Positions 1 through 6,168 of a stretch of 10,103 nucleotides of DNA are shown piece by piece. The translations under genes were made by a program, and so were the position numbers. This DNA is from Nitrospiraceae bacterium UBA6905 (GTDB lineage Bacteria; Nitrospirota; Thermodesulfovibrionia; Thermodesulfovibrionales; UBA6898), in NCBI GenBank assembly GCA_002451165.1, contig DKBH01000082.1:1-10103 (forward strand), written 5' to 3'. Position 1 is the stretch's first letter; every line of letters begins with the position of its first letter. The notes below the pieces were generated by a model. That model saw nothing but the letters and a program-made list of their open reading frames with translations, was not told the origin of the DNA and searched no databases.

Positions 1-406
1 TATCTAAATATTGCCGGGAGCGGCCTTGCAGTGCACCGCAGCACTGTTGAAGCAACAGGAAATAATGCAACGAGGCCTTCAAAATGGTCATTCAGCGTCC
101 TATGGTTGCAGAAACACCAAGATGGACAGGGATGCCTGATCTGCCGGTATGCCGTACGAGGAAGGAATATTCCCGCAGCATATCATGGGAAGAGCTCAGT
201 TCGAATCAAGATTTCACGGCGGGAAGGTATGACTTCGTAACGAATTTTTAATTGATGCCTGCGGATATGACGGATAAGACTTGTAATAAGGTGTGACAAG
301 CTGATTATGGTCCGTGCAGAGGATATTTAGAAAATTGCCCCCTCGACGCATCGAACTTTCTTGCGCCCGTGCCATATCAGCCCTGGTTCGCACGTCTGGT
401 GACGGC
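1..406. other. Left-edge stretch with no supportable gene
   Basis: The first 240 bases are open in one plus-strand frame. That reading has no recognisable domain, no good ribosome binding site and a low-complexity, shadow-like composition. Minus-strand readings are broken by stops. I see no tRNA, no clear terminator for the gene at 407-1771 and no strong repeat. It could contain worn remnants of a gene, but I cannot identify one. Confidence 0.5.
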
Positions 407-1771
407 TCATTGCGCCTTGGAAAGTGGTATGGACTGTGCAGCGCTGCCTCTGGCCTGCTCCAGGAGTCTTGCAAGTGCCGCCATATCCTCAGGGTGAGAC
501 GCCCGGTACATGGCCTGCCGCTGCCGTATTGCGGCCAGATGTGCTTCAATGTTGGCGGATGTCACGCGTATGCCAAAATCGGGCGGCACTATGCGTCCGG
601 AGGCATTGACTCTGTATAAGCGGTCCAGCACAAGATCGCCGACACTCTCTTTAAAATGTGACGAGTCCCAGTAATTTCGCATTTCCATCCTGCTCCTCTC
701 GGGAGGCAGGGCCTCCGTTGTAATTGAACTATAATCGGCAAAGTCATAGAAGGGAATGTCGCGCCCTCCGGGGTGCGCAGCCGCGTTGCTGGCCAGCATT
801 TCAGCTAGTCTGCGTTTCCCGGCCTCTATCTTTTCCCATGAGCCCGTTGCAGCGCTGATTTCCAGATTCCTGGCATGGCTCGGAGTCGTGAAGATACGGA
901 GGTCAATGTCATGCTCCCTGCAGAATTCGATGATATGATTCACGTAGTTTAGGGAGGTGGCTGCTCGTGGCGATGGCATCAGGGTGTATGGGGGTTGAGC
1001 ACTGTTGCGCTTTTCAGAGGGCTCTATCTGCCAGGAAATCTCCTCGCGGTCATAATGCTCGAAATAGGCCCGTGGGCTCTTTTCCTGGAACATCTCGCCG
1101 GGACGGCGGAAAAAAACCTCGCCGAGACGCTGGCCATCCGCTGCGTACCATTCCGGCTCTGCCCACTTCTGGATGCGCAGCGTTTGAAAGCTGAGTTGAA
1201 GCGTGTCGAGGCTGATCAGCAGGCGCAGGTCAGCCAGCGCCACCCGCAGGCGCGAACGCAGACTTGTGTCCGCGAAAAGCACCGCGGCGTCAAACCCCGG
1301 GCGTGTGCCGGCCGGTTCATCGATGAGCTGCCAGGTATCTAAGCCGAGCACGACCTGTTTCACAGGGGCGATGCTTTGGGCGTGGCGCAAGTATAGGTAC
1401 ATCTCTTTGGTCGTCGCGCCGTCGAACCCAAGATTGTAACGCGGGGTGGCTTTGGGGGCCCAACCCTCGTGGGAAGGGCGCAGGCCGAGATGGGTTCGGG
1501 AACTGCCAAGGATGACGGCCGCCGGTGCAATGCGCCGCACTTCGTAGGCCTTGGCGATCCGCGCGTGGGGGTAGATGGCGGGCCTGTGTCGGTTGAGGGA
1601 GGGGAGATCGGCGATCTTGAACATGGCGAGCGGATCGATGACTGCATTGAACAGACCGATAGCGACGAGGGTAAGCAGCGCAATGGCGCCGGTCGCAGTC
1701 AGCCAGCGTGAGAGAATATGTGGCAGCGTTATTCTCTTCGGTATGGAAAGTGTGAAGAATCTCCAGCGCAT
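407..1771 (-). CDS. Membrane-anchored SGNH/GDSL-type hydrolase-like protein
   Basis: A 454-residue protein. A short basic N-terminus is followed by one hydrophobic segment at about residues 24-45, so it is probably anchored in the inner membrane with the rest outside the cytoplasm. The block-I-like motif LGSSRT (88-93, likely nucleophile Ser90), a YNLGFDGA-type turn (112-119) and YWDSSH with Asp369 and His372 (a D-x-x-H pair) match the catalytic layout of SGNH hydrolases. Relatives of this shape often act in O-acetylation or trimming of exported polysaccharides, frequently beside an MBOAT acyltransferase; none is visible here. The start is the first ATG of the frame, with a weak AGGA a few bases upstream. 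The composition looks rather more GC-rich and Arg/Ala-rich than the genes to its right, and nothing links it functionally to them. The enzyme class is fairly sure, the substrate unknown. Confidence 0.75.
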   Translation of the reverse strand: MRWRFFTLSIPKRITLPHILSRWLTATGAIALLTLVAIGLFNAVIDPLAMFKIADLPSLNRHRPAIYPHARIAKAYEVRRIAPAAVILGSSRTHLGLRPSHEGWAPKATPRYNLGFDGATTKEMYLYLRHAQSIAPVKQVVLGLDTWQLIDEPAGTRPGFDAAVLFADTSLRSRLRVALADLRLLISLDTLQLSFQTLRIQKWAEPEWYAADGQRLGEVFFRRPGEMFQEKSPRAYFEHYDREEISWQIEPSEKRNSAQPPYTLMPSPRAATSLNYVNHIIEFCREHDIDLRIFTTPSHARNLEISAATGSWEKIEAGKRRLAEMLASNAAAHPGGRDIPFYDFADYSSITTEALPPERSRMEMRNYWDSSHFKESVGDLVLDRLYRVNASGRIVPPDFGIRVTSANIEAHLAAIRQRQAMYRASHPEDMAALARLLEQARGSAAQSIPLSKAQ

Positions 1772-1787
1772 ATAATCCTGTAAGAAG

Positions 1788-1815
1788 ATTATAAGAGATT
1801 CTTAATTTTATTGAA
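1788..1815 (-). promoter_or_regulatory. Possible sigma-70 promoter of the SGNH gene
   Basis: On the minus strand there is a perfect -10 hexamer TATAAT (1793-1788). A poor -35 candidate TTCAAT (1815-1810) lies 16 bases upstream. The -10 ends 16 bases before the ATG at 1771. The local DNA is AT-rich, so a chance match is possible. Confidence 0.3.
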
Positions 1816-2124
1816 TAACTATGTATAGGAGCGAACAGAATCCCCGCTGCTTTTTAACAGCAGACCGAATGGCAGTCCGACGCTTTGTCATAGCTATCTG
1901 GCTGAGTAGGGGCACTTCCCCCTTGTGGTTCTATGAGACTAGGGACTCCAGCCCTTAATACTTGATAATTTATGAAGCTCGGGGATGCTGCGCTGCGCGG
2001 GGAAAATCAAATTGCGAAGTCTCAGATGACCAGGCAAAGGGATCCTTGTCCAAGTTCCTGCCGATAAGCACCAAACTGCTGCCGGCATTCGATTCCTCTA
2101 AGGGTGCACACTAAGAGAATGCGC
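1816..2124. other. Intergenic stretch without a recognisable gene
   Basis: This is the rest of the gap between the SGNH gene and osmC-1. I found no domain-bearing frame, no RNA gene and no clear repeat. A 27-codon minus-strand frame at 1808-1891 has no ribosome binding site and is not credible. The stretch marks the border between an unrelated gene and the regulon to the right. Confidence 0.5.
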
Positions 2125-2177
2125 GAAGAGATAAATAAATCAGATCAGTGAATGAATTCATGGTTTCATCCCTGATC
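2125..2177 (-). terminator. Hairpin terminator downstream of osmC-1
   Basis: Read on the minus strand, the transcript leaving osmC-1 meets GATCAGGGATGAA, an 8-base loop, then TTCATTC, a bulged A, and CTGATC. This is a 13-bp stem with one G-U pair (plus-strand span 2143-2177). A T-rich run (TGATTTATTTATC, 2142-2130) follows. The hairpin begins 8 bases after the osmC-1 stop codon. Together this is a good intrinsic-terminator shape, though the T-run is interrupted. Confidence 0.6.
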
Positions 2178-2185
2178 GGCACGAA

Positions 2186-2725
2186 TCATGCGGGACAGGC
2201 TGCCGCCGCCCTGCTGCCGTTTATTGACACGGTACCGGTTACTTCCACAGCCCTTGCAAGGGTATCATAGACCGGGCAATGCGACTCAACGATCGCAACC
2301 AATTTGTTCAGTGTCTCGGCATCTGCAGGGCTTTCGATTGTTGTTTCATAGCATATTTTTCTGAAGCCCGGCGGTACGGCCTCATCCATTGCAAAGAGCC
2401 CTTTCAGATCGAGATAGCCTTTTACATCGACCTTTACTTTGCTGAGCTGTATTCCCATGACCGATGCATATGCAGCATACATGATCTCCTGACAGGTGCC
2501 GAGTGCACCGAGTACCAGCTCCACCGGATTCATGGCTATATTGCTGCCTCCGAGGTCAGCCGGTTCATCAACGCTCATGAGCGGGAAATCTCTTACCTTC
2601 ACCCTGCACAGAACGTCTTCTACCAGTTCGGTCTCTGCCCTAAAGACCACGTTTGAACATTTCGGGTTCTTGGTAATGGCATCGATTGTCTTCTGCAGCG
2701 CCTCCCTTACTGTTTCCTGTGACAT
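2186..2725 (-). CDS. OsmC family protein (osmC-1)
   Basis: A 179-residue cytoplasmic protein of the OsmC/Ohr superfamily, whose members reduce hydroperoxides or handle small thiol substrates through two cysteines. Both expected cysteines are present: Cys78 in LGTCQEIMY and Cys150 in HCPVYDTL. The core strand-helix region KVDVKGYLDLKGLF (97-111) is typical. It is a paralogue of the protein at 5494-6003, sharing NPxEL, LDL(K/R)GLF and HCPVxD(T/S)L. The start is fixed by GGGAGG (2736-2731) five bases before the ATG. The gene is transcribed alone: a sigma-54-type promoter lies about 50 bases upstream and a hairpin terminator directly downstream. That promoter links it to the activator gene next door. 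The family is sure; the substrate (peroxide, persulfide or other) is unknown. Confidence 0.88.
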   Translation of the reverse strand: MSQETVREALQKTIDAITKNPKCSNVVFRAETELVEDVLCRVKVRDFPLMSVDEPADLGGSNIAMNPVELVLGALGTCQEIMYAAYASVMGIQLSKVKVDVKGYLDLKGLFAMDEAVPPGFRKICYETTIESPADAETLNKLVAIVESHCPVYDTLARAVEVTGTVSINGSRAAAACPA

Positions 2726-2769
2726 GATTGCCTCCCATAATATGGTTTAACAACAGATGCTTACGCTAT

Positions 2770-2790
2770 TGCACTGCAATGGCCATGCCA
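2770..2790 (-). promoter_or_regulatory. Sigma-54 (-24/-12) promoter of osmC-1
   Basis: On the minus strand TGGCAT-GGCCA-TTGCA (2790-2775) matches the consensus TGGCAC-N5-TTGCA with one change in the -24 box. Transcription would start near 2764, leaving a leader of about 40 bases before the ATG at 2725. A second register, TGGCCA-TTGCA-GTGCA (2785-2770), also keeps GG-N10-GC and overlaps the first by 11 bases; it is the weaker match. Confidence 0.72.
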
Positions 2791-2910
2791 TGCAGGCTTA
2801 ATTATCAGACGAGACACAGAGAGCCTGTTACATGAAGACATAAAGTTCTTATAATTAACAGAATTATAGGCGGATGCGAACAATGCAGCGCGGAAGACAT
2901 TGAGAGGGAA

Positions 2911-2931
2911 TGCTCATTTTCAGGCTGAGCA
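2911..2931. repeat. Short inverted repeat downstream of the activator gene
   Basis: TGCTCA (2911-2916) and TGAGCA (2926-2931) form a 6-bp stem with a 9-base loop. It lies just past the larger inverted repeat at the end of the sigma-54 activator gene. It may add to transcript termination or be chance. Confidence 0.3.
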
Positions 2932-2932
2932 G

Positions 2933-2981
2933 GATTGCAGATTGCAATTCGCAGAAAGCGCGATCCTTGCGATTTGCAATC
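2933..2981. repeat. Large inverted repeat at the end of the activator gene
   Basis: The arms GATTGCAATTCGCA (2940-2953) and TGCGATTTGCAATC (2968-2981) pair at 13 of 14 positions around a 14-base loop. A further direct copy of GATTGCA sits at 2933-2939. The right arm includes the first two bases of the activator stop codon triplet (2980-2982, read as TGA on the minus strand). On the minus strand there is no T-run after it, so it is not a classic intrinsic terminator. It could be a factor-dependent end or mRNA-stability hairpin. Alternatively, lying 150-190 bases upstream of the osmC-1 -24 box, it could be an upstream activator site. Confidence 0.6.
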
Positions 2982-4482
2982 AGGGATGCGGCGTTTTTAT
3001 CTTTTTAAGTTTTCTCCAGAGCGTTGACTGATTGATACCGAGGATTTCAGCAGCCTTCTTCATTTCGCCTTTAGTGATGCTCAGTACATTTGCGATGTGG
3101 TCCTGCACAACGCGATCAAGCGACCAGTCGACGGTATCCTGAACAGATGAAATGATTTGATGCGGCAGGTCTGCCAACGAGATTTCGGCCGATTCTGCCA
3201 TAATCACTGCGCGTTCGATAGCGTTCTCCAATTCCCTGATGTTTCCCGGCCAGGGATACCGCATGAGCATCATCAGGGCGTGCTGAGAGATGGCGCGCAC
3301 AGATTTATCGAATTTCTTGCTGCATTTCTCCATGAAATACCTCGCCAGTAATGGAATGTCTTCTTTTCGATCTCGGAGCGCGGGCAGTTCTATTTTCATA
3401 ACATTAAGACGATAGTAAAGGTCTTCCCGGAACTTGCCCTCCCGTATCTTTTCGTCAATATTTTGATTGGTTGCAGCGATAATCCGCACATCAACGCTCA
3501 CCGGGACTGTGGAGCCTAAGCGGTAGAATGTCTGGTCCTGAAGGAATCGCAGGAGCTTCAGCTGAAGATTGGCGCTCATGGAGTTTATCTCGTCAAGGAA
3601 GAGCGTCCCACCGTCGGCAGCCTCCAGAAAGCCCGCTGTATCAGACACCGCTCCGGTAAAAGAGCCCTTCGCGTGGCCAAAAAGCTCTGATTCGAGAAGT
3701 GGTTCAGGCAGCGCTGCACAGTTGATGGGGGTAAAGGGCTTTTCCGCCCTCTTGCTATTGTAATGGATCGCACGTGCTATCAGCTCCTTGCCCGTGCCGC
3801 TTTCACCGCAGATCAGGACGCTCGAAGGCACGTTCATTACCTTTTTTACCAGGCGCAGCACCTCGTGCATGCGTTTGCTGTTCGTGATGATACCTCTGAA
3901 ATCGACATGCGTGCTCCTGTCAACGACATCCCGCCGAACCGTATCGAAGATGAGGGCATTCTCGATCGCAAGCCCTATAGGAAGGGTAGCAGCCCGCAGG
4001 ATGTCAAGGAGCCCTCTCTCGGGAGCATAGGGGATGTGTGTGATGACACAGAGCACACCTACTACCTTGCCTCGCGCCTTGACGGGGAGCCCCGCATAGA
4101 ATTCCATTCCTTCGTTTCTAAGCACTCCTCGAGTAAAGCGCGGGTCCAGCGAGGCTTTCTCGTAGATAATGACTTCTTTATCGCATTGCGCAATCGTACC
4201 GCACATGCATTCCCCGACCTTCACCTTGTTTTCACAGAGATCTTTCACAACCGCATCGGTAAGATTTCTGAACGCCACAGGAATCATCTCGAGCGTATCC
4301 TCATCGATCACATATATGACGCCTGCATCAACGCCCATGAATCCTATGATTTTTTCAAGTGCGTCATCAAGGATAGTTTTCAGGTCAAGGGACTTTCCGA
4401 CTGTAAGTGCAATTTCATACAGCATGGAGAGTTTGTTATTCTGATCTGTCAAGAGGCTATTGAGGTCAGCTTTGTCAGACAT
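2980..4482 (-). CDS. GAF-domain sigma-54-dependent activator (NifA/FhlA type)
   Basis: A 500-residue cytoplasmic regulator that remodels sigma-54 RNA polymerase by ATP hydrolysis. An N-terminal GAF sensor domain (about 15-180) is cysteine-rich (Cys83, Cys92, Cys94, Cys100, Cys145). The AAA+ domain (about 198-430) shows Walker A GESGTGKE (226-233), the sigma-54-contact loop GSFTGA (273-278, Ser where GAFTGA is usual), Walker B GGTLFLDEI (291-299) and the arginine region FREDLYYRLNV (351-361). The C-terminal Fis-type helix-turn-helix is at about 470-494. There is no receiver domain, so it should sense a ligand or redox state directly. An in-frame ATG at 4584 would add 34 residues, but those lie inside cobW. 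I prefer the ATG at 4482, where ATGTCTGA overlaps the cobW stop, implying translational coupling. It probably controls the three sigma-54 promoters in this window, including its own operon. Confidence 0.92.
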   Translation of the reverse strand: MSDKADLNSLLTDQNNKLSMLYEIALTVGKSLDLKTILDDALEKIIGFMGVDAGVIYVIDEDTLEMIPVAFRNLTDAVVKDLCENKVKVGECMCGTIAQCDKEVIIYEKASLDPRFTRGVLRNEGMEFYAGLPVKARGKVVGVLCVITHIPYAPERGLLDILRAATLPIGLAIENALIFDTVRRDVVDRSTHVDFRGIITNSKRMHEVLRLVKKVMNVPSSVLICGESGTGKELIARAIHYNSKRAEKPFTPINCAALPEPLLESELFGHAKGSFTGAVSDTAGFLEAADGGTLFLDEINSMSANLQLKLLRFLQDQTFYRLGSTVPVSVDVRIIAATNQNIDEKIREGKFREDLYYRLNVMKIELPALRDRKEDIPLLARYFMEKCSKKFDKSVRAISQHALMMLMRYPWPGNIRELENAIERAVIMAESAEISLADLPHQIISSVQDTVDWSLDRVVQDHIANVLSITKGEMKKAAEILGINQSTLWRKLKKIKTPHP

Positions 4483-5353
4483 TGTGCGGAATAGCGGCGG
4501 ACAGAAGAGCTTTATCGAGGCTCTTTCCGATGATGACCAGACGGCTGTCGGCGACCGCCTTCTCGAAGGGAACTCCCTGCACATTCACAAAGGAAAGATC
4601 GAACTTATAAGGGCCCTGAATGGTGTTTGCCAGCGCCTTTGCCCGGACAATGTCTCCATATCTCCCGGTCGTCATGTCGTGGAAAAAAGTGCTGATGGCC
4701 TCGAGGTCAAGATTCTCGTCGAGCCGATAAGAAATAGTCTCAAAATGAAAGTGGTGCGCATGCCTGCTGCCGGATCGCTCTGCATCTTTCATCTCCGGAA
4801 GCGGTACCGCAATGCTGCAGTTGACCGTGCGGTAGACGATGGCGGCCGGATTCATTCGCTCCACGGCCAGGGCTGTCTGCTCCACCGTATTCTGGTCGAC
4901 GAGGTCAGTCTTGTTGATAAGGACCACGTCGGAGTTCGCGATCTGGTCCTCGAAAAATCTGCCGAAGGCCTCCGCGTCCGACAGCTCGAGGAACTCGGTC
5001 GCGTCGACGATGCCGATGACGGTGACCTGACCCACGGGCAGCGATTCCAGTGCTTCAAGAACTCCCGACGGCGCGGCCACACCGCTCGGCTCGATCAGGA
5101 GATGGTCCGGCGAAAAGTTCTCGATGATCTTGCGGATCGTGGTAATAAGGTCAAATTTCAGGGTGCAGCAGACGCACCCGCTCGGCAGCTCGACTGATTC
5201 GATCCCCCCTGCTGAAAAGATCTCCCCGTCTATCCCTGCCTTGCCGAAATCATTGACAAGGACAACAGCTTTGCCGTTGTTATCCTTGATGAATCGGCCG
5301 ATGAAGGTGGTCTTGCCTGCTCCGAGCATCCCGCAGACAATGGTCGTCTTCAT
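4475..5353 (-). CDS. CobW/COG0523-family GTPase metallochaperone
   Basis: A 292-residue G3E GTPase. Walker A is GMLGAGKTT (8-16), the family metal motif CVCC is at 60-63, LLIEPSG (85-91) matches the switch region and NKTD (147-150) is the guanine-specificity motif. A histidine cluster (His198, His200, His201, His203) precedes the C-terminal CobW_C domain (about 204-290). The family inserts or delivers metals, chiefly zinc or cobalt, to client proteins. MtaA-type methyltransferases in the same cluster need zinc and work with a cobalt cofactor, so either metal is plausible. A longer frame starts at 5473, but a sigma-54-type promoter at 5398-5383 lies inside that extension and would start transcripts about 20 bases before the ATG at 5353. 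Walker A also sits at the usual distance from that ATG. No strong ribosome binding site is visible. It overlaps the activator gene by 8 bases. Confidence 0.9.
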   Translation of the reverse strand: MKTTIVCGMLGAGKTTFIGRFIKDNNGKAVVLVNDFGKAGIDGEIFSAGGIESVELPSGCVCCTLKFDLITTIRKIIENFSPDHLLIEPSGVAAPSGVLEALESLPVGQVTVIGIVDATEFLELSDAEAFGRFFEDQIANSDVVLINKTDLVDQNTVEQTALAVERMNPAAIVYRTVNCSIAVPLPEMKDAERSGSRHAHHFHFETISYRLDENLDLEAISTFFHDMTTGRYGDIVRAKALANTIQGPYKFDLSFVNVQGVPFEKAVADSRLVIIGKSLDKALLSAAIPHNV

Positions 5354-5382
5354 AAAGGTACTATAACCAAAATGCCTCTCCC

Positions 5383-5398
5383 TGCTCAAATGGTGCCA
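5383..5398 (-). promoter_or_regulatory. Sigma-54 (-24/-12) promoter of cobW-activator operon
   Basis: On the minus strand TGGCAC-CATTT-GAGCA (5398-5383) has a perfect -24 box and keeps the essential GC of the -12 box at the right spacing (GG-N10-GC), but has GAGC where TTGC is usual. The predicted start near 5373 leaves a leader of about 20 bases to the ATG at 5353. If real, the activator drives its own synthesis. Confidence 0.6.
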
Positions 5399-5425
5399 TC
5401 GCTGATCATCCTGAAAAAAACTCTT

Positions 5426-5454
5426 TTGCGGGATGTCCCTTTTTATGAAATAAT
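5426..5454 (+). promoter_or_regulatory. Possible sigma-70 promoter of osmC-2
   Basis: TTGCGG (5426-5431), a 17-base spacer and AATAAT (5449-5454) form a moderate sigma-70-like pair. A start near 5461 would lie about 33 bases before the ATG at 5494. I found no GG-N10-GC element with a TGGCAC-like box on the plus strand here, unlike the other units of the cluster. Confidence 0.35.
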
Positions 5455-5493
5455 GGGGTCTATCCGTTCTCATGATAAAGGAGGAGCAATAGC

Positions 5494-6003
5494 ATGGCAG
5501 AAAGAAATCTGAAGGATATCGTCGCGACGAGGATCGAGTTCTTTAAGCGCAAGCCGGAGGCTGCCGTCTATAAGCCGAGGGTCTCGTCGAAGCACGTAAG
5601 AAATCTCTACACCGAGACCCGGGTACGGGAACATCTGGTGAAGTCTGACTACGGGGAGGCTGCAGGCGGTGACAATCAGGCCCCGAACCCTATTGAACTG
5701 CTCCTCTCGGCATTTGCGGCATGCATAGAAGCTGCATTCTATGAGTTTGCGCTGCACGAGGGGCTTGCCATATCTTCGCTGACGGTGGACGTTGAGGGTA
5801 CACTTGATCTGCGCGGTCTCTTCATGATCGGTGACATTGCTGCAGGGTTCAGAGAAGTCACCTTTGTTTTCCGCATCGAAAGCCCTGAAGATGAAAGCAG
5901 GGTGCGTGCCTTAGCGGAAAAGGTGATCACTCACTGCCCCGTGGTCGACAGCCTGAAGAAGCCGACTCCTGTATCCGGGGAGATCGTTATAACGCGTACA
6001 TGA
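5494..6003 (+). CDS. OsmC family protein (osmC-2)
   Basis: A 169-residue OsmC/Ohr-superfamily protein, cytoplasmic, with both family cysteines: Cys77 in AACIEAAF and Cys148 in HCPVVDSL. The central VDVEGTLDLRGLF (98-110) is shared almost unchanged with the protein at 2186-2725, so the two are paralogues placed on either side of the cobW-activator operon. Family members reduce organic hydroperoxides or act on small thiols, usually with lipoyl or other dithiol partners. The start is clear: AAAGGAGG (5477-5484) lies nine bases before the ATG. The gene is divergent from cobW and separated from it by 140 bases. Its likely promoter is of sigma-70 type, so it may be expressed constitutively while its twin is induced. 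The exact substrate is unknown. Confidence 0.88.
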   Translation: MAERNLKDIVATRIEFFKRKPEAAVYKPRVSSKHVRNLYTETRVREHLVKSDYGEAAGGDNQAPNPIELLLSAFAACIEAAFYEFALHEGLAISSLTVDVEGTLDLRGLFMIGDIAAGFREVTFVFRIESPEDESRVRALAEKVITHCPVVDSLKKPTPVSGEIVITRT

Positions 6004-6050
6004 ATTGACCGGAAGTGCCGTATGAATGGGATAAGGGTTGAGGAAAAAAT

Positions 6051-6066
6051 CCCCGGCAGGCTGGGG
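6051..6066 (+). terminator. Quasi-palindrome after osmC-2, possible weak terminator
   Basis: CCCCGGCAGGCTGGGG is nearly self-complementary: seven positions per arm pair, one of them G-U, around a 2-base centre. In RNA the hairpin loop would have to open a few of these pairs. It lies 47 bases after the osmC-2 stop and has only a short AAATTT tract after it. It could end the osmC-2 transcript inefficiently or be a protein-binding site upstream of the promoter at 6139. Confidence 0.3.
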
Positions 6067-6076
6067 CAAATTTCAA

Positions 6077-6093
6077 CACCCATGCCAAGGGTG
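6077..6093. repeat. Inverted repeat upstream of the methyltransferase promoter
   Basis: CACCC-ATGCCAA-GGGTG is a 5-bp inverted repeat with a 7-base centre. It lies 45-60 bases upstream of the -24 box at 6139, near the range where activator sites occur. I could not find the same sequence upstream of the other two sigma-54 promoters, so a role as activator site is only a guess. Confidence 0.3.
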
Positions 6094-6138
6094 CAAAAAT
6101 AATCTATTGCTATAAAGCTGTTGCCTGCAAAGCCCTTC

Positions 6139-6154
6139 TGGCACTGGATTTGCT
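6139..6154 (+). promoter_or_regulatory. Sigma-54 (-24/-12) promoter of methyltransferase run
   Basis: TGGCAC-TGGAT-TTGCT matches the sigma-54 consensus TGGCAC-N5-TTGC(A/T) at every defined position. The predicted start is near 6165. It lies directly upstream of the receiver-methyltransferase-AhpD-MtrH-methyltransferase run on the same strand. The neighbouring sigma-54 activator is the obvious regulator. Confidence 0.82.
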
Positions 6155-6168
6155 ACTGTACCGGTACC

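Noticed and set aside
1808..1891. 27-codon minus-strand frame upstream of the SGNH gene
   Set aside because: It has no ribosome binding site, no promoter and no recognisable sequence; nothing supports translation.
3763..4494. Long plus-strand reading frame of 243 codons
   Set aside because: It lies antisense within the sigma-54 activator, whose protein shows full motif order; the plus-strand product has no domain and no proper ribosome binding site.
4483..4584. Extended N-terminus of the sigma-54 activator from ATG 4584
   Set aside because: The 34 added residues lie inside cobW coding sequence, look like a shadow and precede the natural start of the GAF domain; the overlapping ATGTCTGA start is preferred.
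4460..5197. Long plus-strand reading frame of 245 codons
   Set aside because: It is antisense to cobW, which has Walker A, CxCC and NKxD in the correct order; the shadow frame reflects GC-biased codon use.
5354..5473. Extended N-terminus of CobW from ATG 5473
   Set aside because: The CobW Walker A normally lies near the N-terminus, and the putative sigma-54 promoter falls inside the extension.
5399..5493. Sigma-54 promoter for osmC-2 on the plus strand
   Set aside because: No TGGCAC-like box with GG-N10-GC spacing was found in this gap on the plus strand; only a moderate sigma-70-like pair was seen.
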